This document shows positions 28,011 to 40,639 of a stretch of DNA of 64,000 nt, piece after piece. This DNA is from Prostheceraeus crozeri. Its lineage: Eukaryota > Platyhelminthes > Polycladida > Euryleptidae. Within the stretch, counting starts at the first letter, position 1. Every line of letters starts with the position of its first letter. Under the pieces are notes generated by a model. It worked only from the letters and a program-made list of their open reading frames with translations, searched no databases and had not been told where the DNA came from. The stretch covers positions 372,001 to 436,000 of the forward strand of contig CAJQUW010016163.1 of the NCBI GenBank assembly GCA_907163375.1, read 5' to 3'. The position numbers and the translations under genes were made by a program.

Positions 28011-31000
28011 CAGGGGATATCACAGGAGTTTTTACCAGACATGAACGGACCCTTTGCATGAAACACATATGACTACAAACCGTTTCAGAAATAATTGCAC
28101 AAAGTATTAACCCATTTTCAAATGTAATTTTTAGGTTGAAGTCCTGGCTCAAATTCCCTGGCAAACTTCAAATTTGTATTATTCCCATACTCAGCCACTT
28201 GGTGGGTCATTATATCCCTCGGTTGAGATCAAAAGATGTTTTTTCGAATCTCAGATCAGACAAGTCCTTGTCCGCTTGCCTCCACTTGTTGTTGACAAAC
28301 AAAAGCAATTCTTCACGCTAAGGTTTCAATGCCCGGATTCGCTAACATCTGTTTTTAGGCAGTCAAGCTACTCGTATATGAAGACGGAGTAACAAGGCTC
28401 ATCGATCCGTGTAAGAATGAACGTGAACGCTTGTGAGTCATCTATGGTGTGTACTGTACACATGCAATGCGTGAAATGTGAATGTTAAATTGATTTTAGT
28501 GCATCTTTGTGCATCATGACAAAAATTATTTACTTTCATTGATATCAAAAGATAAATCTATGTTCAGGCAGTCGAGAGAAAGAAAGAAAGAGAGCGTTAT
28601 GCGTACACAAGCGCACTAATATTTAATGAATCATTGAAGCAATTATTATACAATATCGAGTTTTTACCAGACGTCACAAAAATCGCGGGACTTGCATTTC
28701 GATTTGAAAATCACATACCAAGATTTAATGCAGTAACGTTCATTGTGTGCGATAACCAGATATACTTATTGCCATAGTTCATGTTTGCATGTGAAAAGAA
28801 AACTTATAATTAAATCATGGACATTTAGGTACATGTCTACAAGTCATGAGTTGTAATGTACAGTGCATCGTTCAAAATGCTCGTCTAAGAATTTAAAACA
28901 GCGCCTAGTATTGTTCAGCCTGCGCGCTAACCTAAGCATACTATCAGAAAATGCATTAAGCTTACTAATCCCGAGGGATAAATTCCGGGATCGCAAAAAA
29001 ATCACGGGATTTTGAAAACCCTACTTCACGCCGCAGTTGCTGACGCTTGCGTCCGATAAGTGGGTCGACAAGATTTTTAGCAACGCAATCAATGATGACA
29101 GGACAGACGAGGGCGGACATGAAGTGATCAGCTATGACGTCACAAACTTCCAATCACTAAATACTTCATTTACTTAGGCAGACCACACTGTTTCCTAAAC
29201 CTACATGTAGTATCTCGACTGGCCTAGTGAATAAATTTAATAATCAATCAATTATGAGCTCACGATTAAATTTGATGAGAATAAGCAAAAGATAATAGAA
29301 ATTTTCGGGTTGTGCAACGATTTAGGAAACGGAGTATATGTTCTTAATTGCATGTGAATATTGATAAATTTTACTACAAACTTAAGTTCACACATCATGA
29401 TTATACTAATGATCAATTACTGAAACAGGTAAATGAATAATCATTTAAAAAACTATCATAAAAGTGTTGTTATGCAGAGATACTAAATGCGTTTGCACCA
29501 AATAGCTCCTGATTTGATTCCTGAAAGCGATCAGTTAACAAGATATACTCACAATGGTGAGTGGTGACGGCATTGTAAAATAAATCAATCAACCAAATTC
29601 CCACTATAATGCAAATAATTCAAGTAATTGCAATTATTGACTGCAACCTATCAATTTGTTGCAATTTTTTGATAGCAGCAATCAATTAGTTGCAATGCAA
29701 TTAATTTTTGATAACCCCTGATATGATAGCGCAGTTGACATGCGTAAATCTGCTTATGTCCTAGAGAGCACCAATGAGAGTGACTATAAGAATCTGTCAA
29801 AACAGTTGTTCTTTCGAAGGCAGTGGATTGGTCAATTTCTTATGCTGCTGTTTCGCCAGACTTTCATCTATAGCCAGTAAGCCTATATTCAAAATTTTGG
29901 CTTTGCCAAGCCATCTGTGTTGCAAAGGTACACGGCATGACTGTAATGAATAACATCGTCAATTTTGAAGATGATCGAAGCTCAGAAAGGGACACTGATT
30001 TTGAAGTATTGGATGTTATTTATGTTCAGTACCAGAATATATATAGAGTGGGATGATCCATATGGGGACGGCCGCACAAGAACACTTTTTCAATTAGCTG
30101 CAGAACTCTGCTTGGATTTTGTGAGATTCGAATTTCCAAAATTCACTATAATAAAAATATCACACCCATCAACAAGAAGTCGAAAATTTTGGGCATCAAA
30201 ACTGTGCTAGTAGTCATGCCCTGCAGAGAGATTGAAATGCTCTGCTTTCAGGGCTGTAAATCAATGCTTGTAATGCTGCTCAACTGTAGACTATTGCGCC
30301 CTAGTAAGGCAGTAGTGCACAAAATCTCTGGTGCAATCCCCAGTAATGACAGCACTGAGGTAGAATGGTTGTCAGTTCTTTGTAATATCTCTTCTCTTGC
30401 ACTCGAACGCGAGGATGAAAACCTCGATTTCTTGACTCACATGGGGCAATACCGAAGCATCCAACGAGAACAATATCTTTGAACCACCGAGATTTCGATT
30501 GGCTACACGTCATCCGATTTGGTGGAGCCATCTACACAGGACTTCGACGTGACTGCGACGTGGATGGTAGGACTCCTGCATGAACAACGAACAGCTGATC
30601 ACCGATCACACCTTTGTCTAATCAGTCATACAATTCCCACGCCAGCAATGAAGACACCTTAGCGACTTTCTGGCAGATTGCTACCATCGGATTCTACCAC
30701 ATTCAACTGTTCTCTTTTGACAATACGTGGAGGCCTTCTGTACCTCCTGTATGCTTTATCGGACACTGCAAAATCTCTCAACATCATACTTCCCTGCAAG
30801 ATTGACGTTTTTGGTTACACATAATGTGTTCTAAAATAGTGTGGAAACGCACCCTTGCCGTTTGCACACCTCTGGATGAAGTAAGCTTTACAATGACCAG
30901 AAATTTATCGCTGAGTTAATGTCCAGTGCCAATTGACTACCATATAGCCAAACATAAAAAATATGAGCTGAATTAAAAACAAATCGATTATTCGATGTAA

Positions 31001-34000
31001 TGAGAAGACATCCGAAGATGAATTAAACATGCCAAGTGCAAGAAATATATTTTCAATGCAATCTTCTTCACTTACTTCGCTTCAAGAACTGCGTTAGTTA
31101 GAGTTGCCATTTAGTAACAGATATTGCATGATTACTCCAAGGAAGATGGATTTCCTTCAATGTGCGATTCCGATGTATGTTTGTGAACTAAAGACATGAT
31201 AGCACTTATGGAATCCATCATTGTCACACTGCTACGAAAAAAACTGACATTTTGTCACAAACTTTTCACAGTTTTTACTTCATGATTGACTAGGCTCACA
31301 ATAGATTTATTCAGCATCGGGATAACACAGACGAAGACGAAAGCTGTTTGTAGAACGTTCTACGTTGAGCAGAATCGCTTCCATTCTCTTCACTCGGCGT
31401 GTTGACATTGACAGTAGAATCATTAGATAATACGATAAATTGATTATCGCTTGATATTGTGAAAGATTACAGAGACGCAGAGAGAACTGTGATGAGATTG
31501 CCAACTTGTACTCAGAAATCACGAGTAAAACGATGCTGTTTCAGCAGAGCCGCCAAGAACTCTAACCATCAATTAGTCAGAGGAACTCGCAAGGTCAAAT
31601 AGAATGATGCCAAACGCTTCATTATTTTAATTCATTGGAAATGCTGGTAGTGACGCATTATTTCCATTGTCACTTACAAAACAATATAATGTTCAGGTAG
31701 TGAGAAAGAAATTAAAGAAACCAAACTCTACAGCCTCTGACTTCCAATTACTTCTTCCCTTGGGAAGATGAATATGGAAGGCGTGGGACTTTGAATAGCC
31801 TTTAATTATTGAAATCATTGCTTTCACTTGTGCTGCAACTTCATTAGATCTATTTTACTAGCATGAATGAATAGTTTATGAGACCAGAGAAGGTTTATAT
31901 CCATGAAACACATAGCACTTTGACTATCTTGTAACCCCTCCTACGACCGACTCTCCCAGGATCAACAAGCGACCGACTTAGAAAAGAATTCGTGATTTCG
32001 TTTCTAAATATTGAAAATATGACCACATAGAACGATCTTTTGGAAGGCAGCAGTGCGAATGAATAAATATGCATAATGAATGAATTATGTGACTCTCATT
32101 GGTATACCTACATATACTACTTGTCTTTCAACCTGCAGGAAGGCAGACTTAAAGAAAGAAATCAAAATTAAGGGATTTATTGTGGTTTGGTGGAGCATAA
32201 TTAAATAATAAAGTGATGTCATAGACAATCTAATTTATACAGAAGTAAAAATGCCGGATAATTTATCATACGGAATCAGATACAGGATTAATTGAAGGTA
32301 TCAAAATGTTCTGAAATTCATATGAATCAATGATTCAGCTTTAAGACTATCAATATTTTTATGCATCACCGCTGATCTTAACAACGGTTAGAAAATATAT
32401 CTATTATATATAAAACAGATTAGCATGATTTTAGGGCAATATGCAATTTACAGCTATCTGTGAAAACCGATAAAGAAGCTCCAGTTAAAATATAAGATTT
32501 GCATGAAATTAGTAGAAAATGATTTCAAAGCGCGTCCATTGAGTTGCATGAATGACACAATGTAATGGAAAAATGATAGAATATGGCCTGCATATTTTGA
32601 ATAGAAATCACACACTTTTGTGAGAGTTTAGCATTGGCTTGAAGATATCTATAAAATTATTTCCTTGACACATTCGTTGAATTTTATCTTGAGAAAAACT
32701 TAATAAAAAGGAAAAATAAAGAATTTGGCTTTGCCACATCTTTCTAAATGTTCGCTTAGTTTTACTTGCATATATTCGGCTTTACTATCCTGTTGTCTAT
32801 GCACTCTCAACCAATGCTAAATTCTTACAATAACGTCTGATTTCTATTCAAAATATGCTGGTCATATTTATGTGCTTCATGAATATTTATGTCACAATAA
32901 TTAACTATATTTAAAAAAATTTTAAATGCTGTGCGTAATATCATGATGTACATGTACATCTGACTCACTTGTTATGACATTTTTGTATGATAAGCAAGTG
33001 AAGATTGAGAAATAAAGCGCTTGTGCTTGATGATTATATTTGCTCGCTCGGCACAACACACCTTTAGAATTGGTTTTATAAGCGCTCTTTCCCGGACCAC
33101 TGAAATCTTCATAGACTTCATAGTCATTCAAGAAACGCGCAAAATAGTTTTCTAATGGAGAGATTAATACACGTTGCTTTTTCCTTACGTGATGGTATAT
33201 ATTTTACCGTTATATTATATTATTCTCACAGTAGCTTCCAGTATGCATCATGATCCATGTATGTTCAAACATTGAATAAATTCATTGCATCTATTTCATT
33301 ACAAATTGTAAATAATTCATTAAATGCTTGAGTTGGTGCTATCAATAGGACCATTTGCAGGATTGCTGAATCACTGTATTTAGCTTACTTTGAGAGAATT
33401 TTGATAAGTCTCTCACAATCGCTGTGCTTTAATCAACTTTAATTTCAGCAATAAATTGGTTATGGCTTCTCATTCTCACATCTTCAAGGAGAGCAAAATG
33501 TATTTCAGTCACGTGCTCTCGTATATAATTCTGACATTTAAACAATAACTGTGCGCATGCTTTTGAGAAAGAAGGAGTGAGAAAATTGATTGAGAGAAGA
33601 GGAGAGAGAGAGAAAAAAAGAGAGTTAGAAAAATGCATTAATGGATCCAATATTTGACCAAACGGTGAACTGAACTTGTTTATGAGGTAATACTATTGCT
33701 GCATTTCAGCAAAGCGTTGCAACTTCTAAGGTTTAATTATAGACCATTCATTTATAAACCGTTGTCTGATGTCATTCAGAAGACCACTAACTCTTGAAAT
33801 TTGATAAACTATAAATATTTTCTATCAAGCATCAGTGGACACATTGAAAGCAGAATGATATTTATAGCAATAAAATAAGTATTCAATTCAGACAAATGGC
33901 TTTGATTACATTTTCAATGCATATTCTAATTTATCTTGCTGATTACCATCAATTAAATAGGCGTAACCAATAAAGTAATGCTTCAAAGTCATCAATCATA

Positions 34001-36198
34001 ACATTTTGATTTGCTAGTAACTATTATGAAAACTCGCGAAAAAACCAGGATAAACATGGTTACTTTCCAAATGAAGATCTTGGATTTTGGCTGTGAGGAT
34101 TCGATTGGTGTGATTTTTTTTCATGCGATGAATTTATCACTGAGAAAGATCGGGAGAGAGATCAATAACTTCACCTACCAAACTGATTTTCATGACTGAC
34201 TGTCGATTGTAATCTACGTCGTAAAAAATTGAGTGCGATTGCGATATGATGAGTCAATCATAATTACTTCGCTGTCGATTTTGTCTCCGACTGTGTATCC
34301 GTCATGCGCACTATTGAGAATATGACATCTGTATAGAAATCTCTAGGTTAACACGCAAACAGAAGAAATTAATTTCTGTGAGATGATCATTTTTAGCAAA
34401 TCAAATTGTCCCTGTTCTTAATTAACCAACATTGTACATAGCAATTGATAGTCATTAACATCGAACAGGTTGTCAAAGTTTCTGGTATGCATAATCCTGA
34501 AGTTTCCGGGTCTGTTTTTGAACATTGCATATAGAAACATGAACATTATTTATGATTCAATAAAGAAAACAGAAAATAGTGAAAGGATTTTTAAAACTCA
34601 TTTTCCTCTGAGTTGGCCACTCTGGCATTTCTCACATTGCCGAACTCAAGCCCCTGACCAGCTGTCAGGACCATGACGGATGACATTCAAATCGTACGGA
34701 GTGAATCTGAAAACGTGGCTCGTCGAAAGAGAAACCATACTTTTGAATTCGAAGAACAATCAGTCATTACGAAGCTCCAGTTTACGAGATAGAATTCTCA
34801 GATATAGTTTAATATTCATTTACGCAGAGGAAAGACTCATCAACTTCCCTACAGCAAGTCTACCTTCCATCACCGGAAAAACAAGCAAATCACGCTCGAT
34901 TTGCTCAGGTGGATGTAGCCTTGATAGCGCTTATACTTGACCAATGACCCCTTATCGATGTTTCACCATAATCGTATCGCATATCTATGATTTATCTTGC
35001 ATAAACGCATCACAGGTAAGGGCGGTAGCGCTCAAAGATTCTGTAGAGGCACGGAATAACGCCGAACAAAAATAAGTTTATCATTGCACAAGTTATCCTT
35101 TATCTTTTCCATGACAATCACTATTGTCATCGCAATGAATTCAGGTGAGTACTAAGCTGTGAGCCTCAGTTTGCTAACCATATCAAACTTGGTTATCAAG
35201 TTTGCTGGGGAGCATTTGAACCATTAGACTACTGGAAAAACGTATACAAATATGAAATTTTTAACAAAGGTTGTCCTACGGACGTTATAAAACAAAATAA
35301 TAGACAGATTATGAAACAGAAATACCCACCCCTCTCATTTTCATAAACATTAAGATAATTGAATGCTGCATTCATCACACCGTTCGTCAGTTACTAAAAA
35401 GGATAAAGTAAAAATAGCGTAAACTCACCGGTAAAGATAATATGAATCAGAAAGTCAATCAGATTGATAAAGATGCAAGCAAGTTCTCGCACATGCTCAA
35501 GAGTAACAAAACCTGAAATTAAGTTATTTTTTCATATGATGTTGTTTGTGACATAAATTATTCAAAATTTTAGACTTATCTTTGACGCAATTACCGATTG
35601 TCGATGAGCAAGTCACATCTGTGCCTCTTCATGTTTCTCTTTAGATTCTCACTCGCAATTCTTTGACTTTTGTTTTTCTTCTACTACCAGATGATTCAAT
35701 ACTTGGAACCAGAAATGTAACTGATTATGAGATTTATGTTGTTGATGAACTTCATAAAATTGTTATGAAAAGTTAACGCAAATTTCAGATCTTTATGGGT
35801 ATGATTATTTACCATTTAGGAATGTGGTGTGCATTTTGGAATGCTGTACTGATTGTGAACGGAATTATGAAAATGTGAGAATTGTGACAAGCAAAACTAA
35901 TCAAAAATGAATTTCATACTTAAAATTCCGGAAATAAAATAGCCTCAAATGGAGTTCAATGCCAATGCAAAGTAACTACACGATGAGTGGAATCTTTTCA
36001 AAAATATCAGTGTTTAACATAATGAAGACAATATTCAATATCTTTATTGCATTTCTGAACATTAAGCAAAAAAATAGATATTAATAATAATATTCTTACA
36101 TTCATCTGATAGGACCAATATCGTCATTTTGAATTTGGAAATGGAAGGGTCAGAAGATATTCTAAATAGAAAATATCAGTATTTCTGTCAGACCCTTG
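28011..36198. other. Unassigned AT-rich sequence with a GA-rich microsatellite
   Basis: No convincing genes. A purine-rich run of GAGA and AAGAG lies near 33,590-33,635. Near 29,580-29,720 repeated TTGCAATT words end in TTTTGATAACCCCT, the inverted counterpart of sequence at 24,571. A minus-strand frame at 28,965-29,153 reads like protein in part but has no recognised family. Confidence 0.4.
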
Positions 36199-37575
36199 TA
36201 GTGGTTCTCAATCGGTAGCCGCGAAAGACTAGTGAATGTCGCCGACTATGGGGATACATAACGGGGGCTACTACCCGCCCGAATACTTGAATGAGGCATG
36301 GGTCCCACTAACAGCGGGGATACAACAAGGGGGTTGCGCCGACTCCGAGGATGCTGCACTCGTACACTCACAGAAGCAAGTGAATAAATAAGCAATCCCC
36401 GTGAATATTTTGCCAACAACTAGATCAGTAATTCATCTACAAACTACATATATTTGCGAAATCTGATATAAATTATAGATCATTTGGTTTCATTTATGTC
36501 TTTATCATCACGATAATAGCAAGAGTTTCTGACGTCACTTTGATTAATACACGTACAGTGTTGCTAGCACAAAAAACTCATGCAATAATAGCATATGCGT
36601 TTAAATTTTGTAAAATATATTACTTGTATTTTTCTATGATTTCATGAATAATGCCGCATCAGCAGAACGTTTATTGGTACTCTGCTTCATACATGTTTCA
36701 TAGCACTCCAATCCATTCATGTTCCTCAGCACAAATGTAACTTCTTTTCAAAAATGTGATGCATTCAAGTAAAAAGGTTGAGACAACAAACTTGAAAATA
36801 TGGCTATGAAGAAACGTCATGAGTATCCAAATGCTTCATTTCGTATTCAATCAGAAATTTAGTGAATCATGGATTGAAGCGGTACATGTGCTTTCTACAG
36901 CTCATTATTCTCTATTTCAGTCTCGACTATTGTTCGACTATTACAAGCGAAAAAGTAGTTTAATAGACAGCAGTAGCAGATGATTAACAGATAACAGACA
37001 GACAGCAGCATAATGTATAATGGTACGATAATGGTAGGATAGCTCAGTTGGCTAAGGGCCACGCCTAGGTTCGGGGTGCAGATGGTCTAGGGCTCGAGTC
37101 TGTTCGCCTCGGGAAGTGCCACCGGCATCAGAGGTTACTAACCCTAACCTGGAGAGAGTTGCCAGCGTGTGAAAGCTGTCCCACTCCTAGAATGTTCCTT
37201 TGGAGGTGCAGGGATGAGTGAAAAGTCATTATTATTTTAATTAAGCACCAAAAAACAGAACCACCACAAACTTACAAAGCTAATTCATGTGCATGCATAT
37301 TGTTTTTCATTAACAAAAAGTGGTGGAAATACAAAAGGAACACCATACGCTGAAGGTCAGATACAGTAAACATACTTGTAAGTGACAGTCATTAACGCAC
37401 TAATGACTAAAAGAAAATAAATTGAAGCAATTTGATTAAATATAGGTAATTATTATTATTTATGCTATTATACAGGTATTATTACATTTTAGTATTGCAA
37501 ATTAAGTATAGGGAAACCATCGAATGTGAGATAATAAACAAGGATACCCCGATGCGAAAAGGTTGAGAAACACTG
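36199..37575. mobile_element. Non-autonomous hAT-like transposon
   Basis: The left end TAGTGGTTCTCAATC and the right end, read inward on the other strand, CAGTGTTTCTCAACC match the usual hAT terminus CAGTGGTTCTCAAC. Flanks GACCCTTG (36,191-36,198) and GACTCTTA (37,576-37,583) agree at 6 of 8 bases, as expected of an aged 8-bp hAT target duplication. No transposase is seen in the 1.4 kb. Short GGGGATAC words recur near the left end. A SINE sits inside. Confidence 0.65.
37030..37240 (+). mobile_element. tRNA-derived SINE nested in the hAT-like element
   Basis: A tRNA-like head with A box TAGCTCAGTTGG (37,040-37,051) and B box GGCTCGAGTCT (37,090-37,100), spaced as in RNA polymerase III promoters. 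A non-tRNA body follows, then an ATTATTATT-type tail near 37,228-37,240. The tail resembles the (ATT)n tail of LINE-A, so a CR1-like LINE could have moved it; no longer shared 3' sequence is seen. It is not a working tRNA gene because the acceptor stem does not pair. Confidence 0.7.
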
Positions 37576-38691
37576 GACTCTTACTGTTTTGTCTCCCTAA
37601 TTGAATTGCGGTTGAAATTGATTCCATGACCAATGATTTGAGAAGTATCTCTATAATAGCTTTTTACATTGTTGCTTGAGTTTCAATGATTTTGCTCCAA
37701 GTAACGAGCGTATGACAATTTTCTAAATTTTTGTTTCATTAAATAGTAGAACCAAGTGGACAGAATTTAGGGACGAAATCGGGTCCAGTGGTGCATGAAA
37801 CTAGGTAATGTAAATATATTTGTAAATACTTGTATTTAATGATTGTGATCATTGGCAACAAGCATGTATATGGAAATCAGGGTCAGAAAAAGGCTTGTAT
37901 TTGAGACCCATACCCGACCCGATATATTGACTTTTGGCTGAAGCCATTGTGAAAATGCTTATAAACCGTATTAAAATCCATTAAGAACCAAGGCAATAAA
38001 ATCTCACATTTTCAGCATGATATTGCGTGATATAGACCGTAAGGCACTAATAATACAAATATCACAGATCTAAGAGTGTGTTTATTATTAAATCCTATTT
38101 TGAGCACGGTCCTATTTTAAGGATAACATATTTACGTATATTAATGTGTTACGGAAACACTTTTCATTAAGTAATGATGGATCTGCATTAACTGTATACA
38201 GATAAATGAATGCATGATAATGTCAAATCTGGACAAATTAGACTTGTGAATATATTGAAAATTTTAGATGCACTGTAAAATATTTGAAATTAATCAATAT
38301 ACTGAAGACCTCTACGATTTCATGCATGGCACTATGATTTTTTTATGGCAAAAGCATGTATGAGCAACACAATAGGCCTACTAACTCATAACACATTGCT
38401 TTATTGCTCCTTTAGGAACTGCAAACGGTTCAAGGGTGTGTGATTTGAGGAATTTTGATAGATTTCGTTAAGCCTACTCTTAACCAAAGCTCGGTCTATA
38501 CCATCTGGATGTCAACCGTGACGATTGGAGACGGGGGGCATGCAGCTGCTGTCATTCCAATCGTAGATGAAAATCGGAATCTCCTTGCTTGTTATCATTT
38601 ATCTGTTTTTTCCTCTGTGTTATTTTATCGAGAATGAATATTCGATTGAAGCATTCTGCATTTAATTAGTGCATAGTCCTAATGTTCTTAC

Positions 38692-38862
38692 CTTCTTCTT
38701 GGATTCTAGGTGTTCGAAAATCGGAAGGGATGGATGCAAAATGTCATACTGTTGGCAACTCATTGAATCGCAAGCAACCGAGACTCTAGTGCCCAAGTGA
38801 GGCATCGTGTTGCCCTTCATAGCACATTCATTTGGCTCCACTCGCACTGAATCATGTAGCAT
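38692..38862 (-). CDS. Candidate internal host exon
   Basis: An open minus-strand stretch that reads like ordinary protein (LGTRVSVACDSMSCQQYD, LPIFEHLESKKK) and ends exactly at a strong splice donor, AAG|GTAAGA (38,691-38,686). A second short open piece, EIPIFIYDWNDSS, lies at about 38,590-38,520 in a compatible phase, after an AG. No family is recognised and the acceptor on the upstream side is weak. It could be chance. Confidence 0.25.
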
Positions 38863-40458
38863 TTTTCAGATGAAATGCACCATGCCCTAATATCCAAATA
38901 GGACTTGCTATCCATGGATGTGGTTTGCGCTTGGCACCATGTCGACTGTAGTTTAGTATTATCGAAGGCATCTTGTTAGAATAAATTTCCGGAATATACA
39001 CGTTTATATCTCAAGTATGTAAAATATGAGTTTACTGATAAATTGGTAACTCAAGTGTCTACCGTCCTAAAAAAAGGACGGGTTGAAATCATTCTGAAAT
39101 ATTTTTGATAGAGCCATTTTTTGTAAGGCCCAGGCTAGGTATGATGGCTCCAAATCTAATGGGAATTGATTAGTCCAGCATATAAACTATGTTTTCCAAA
39201 CCAAAGATAGAGCCTGATTTGAATAGACAATGCACTTTGAGAAAATAATGTTTTTTGTCTGCATTGGTAATAAATAACATTACCGTGATGCGCACTAAGT
39301 ATTGAAACAGACTGAAGAAATGTAAGTGGCACTTCAGAACCAAAAAAGAGCATCATGGTAAATAGGAGAATTCATTTTGAGTTGATCTCAAATTGTGAGA
39401 TGCTCCGCACGGAAAAGTTCATCGCTTGCATTAACTTTAAATTCTATCTAGCTCGTATAAAAAAAAACAATTCTAAGAGAAATGTTTAAAATTTTGGTTT
39501 CTGTATTTTATTTTAGAACCTGTCTGGCAACTTAGAGCTTGGAAGATTCATAACTTGTGTTACATAACTTTTAATTCAATCGACACAAAGATCCGCCATA
39601 CATTGTGCTGATATTCCGATCAGAAAACAATATAAATTTCATTGGATTGTGTCAGCGGTCAACTTCAACTCGAAAACTTTTGTAGTTTGTTTTCGCAGTC
39701 AAAATCAGCTAGCTTTTGCAGTCTTCAGTTTGCCGTGCAGCATTTTAGATAAAGAGACCCACAGCAAATATTACTCTAAAAGCACAACCATGCAATTTTT
39801 CCGATTTTTGTCGTAATTCCGGCAGTATCCGCGAGAGTTTTTCAGCAAGCATGTTGCTTTCTAGTATGAAAGGTTTTCACTCAGATATGCTAATTTCTAG
39901 TTGGGCCCCTTCAGGTGAAATACTAACCGCAAAATTATTTACATCACGAAAAGCAAAGTGCATCAAGTGATACAAAGAACATATACAACTCAAAAGAGAC
40001 CGAAATCAAGATTATCTTTGAGAATTTTGTATCTTAAAAATCAAACTTCCTGCCATTTAACTTTCAGCCTGTCAGTATCGATCTGTACACGAGCATGTAT
40101 ATTTTTAGGCATCAAAAATTATAAAGAAAATTATTCATTATTTATTTGCAAAGTTTTAGCTTTTTATTCTAGACTTCGTTACAAAGGGGATGGATTTAAA
40201 CAACTTTTTAAAGAAATGAAAAATTCAGAGTCAAAAAGCCATGAAAGCTAAAGAAATGTATCGAACTGAAATAAAGTACTTTGGAAATCGAATTTAGAGT
40301 GGTGGGATAAAATAAGCTTATGTCAAGCGCGTTATATCAAATCAGCAACTCCGCAACAGAATAATGTACAGCTGTCACACCAGACCCAAGTAAAAGGAAA
40401 AAGGCAAATAAAGCGGACTACAACGCAGAAAGGAAAGAGGATCACCCACAAAACTCAC

Positions 40459-40639
40459 CGAAGCTGCAAGGCCTCAATTGCGGAGTATTCTCCACCTTCG
40501 GTGGCTCCGCCATTCCGTCGATTTTTTGAGTTTCCACTTTTCGTGCGGTCCTCGGAGTCTCGGGAGGAGTGATGAGTTCGTCTGAACAGAAACAAACCCC
40601 CTCCGTCATCGATACGTTTTTGAACAGAAGCGTGTACAT
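40459..40639 (-). CDS. Candidate first coding exon of an unknown host gene
   Basis: A minus-strand frame from ATG 40,639 (or ATG 40,609) ending at a good donor, TTCG|GTGAGT at 40,458. The peptide is proline/threonine-rich and hydrophilic (LITPPETPRTARKVETQK, then AEPPKVENTPQLRPCS), and the stretch is richer in CG than its surroundings, as first exons often are. No domain is recognised. Downstream exons would lie to the left; the open pieces at 38.5-38.9 kb are on the same strand but cannot be linked by eye. Confidence 0.35.

Noticed and set aside
28026-28670. GAGTTTTTACCAGAC repeated at 28,026 and 28,656
   Set aside because: Only about 15 bases match, with no extended similarity; probably chance or a trivial duplication.
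37036-37110. tRNA gene
   Set aside because: A and B boxes are present, but the acceptor stem does not pair and a SINE body and tail follow.
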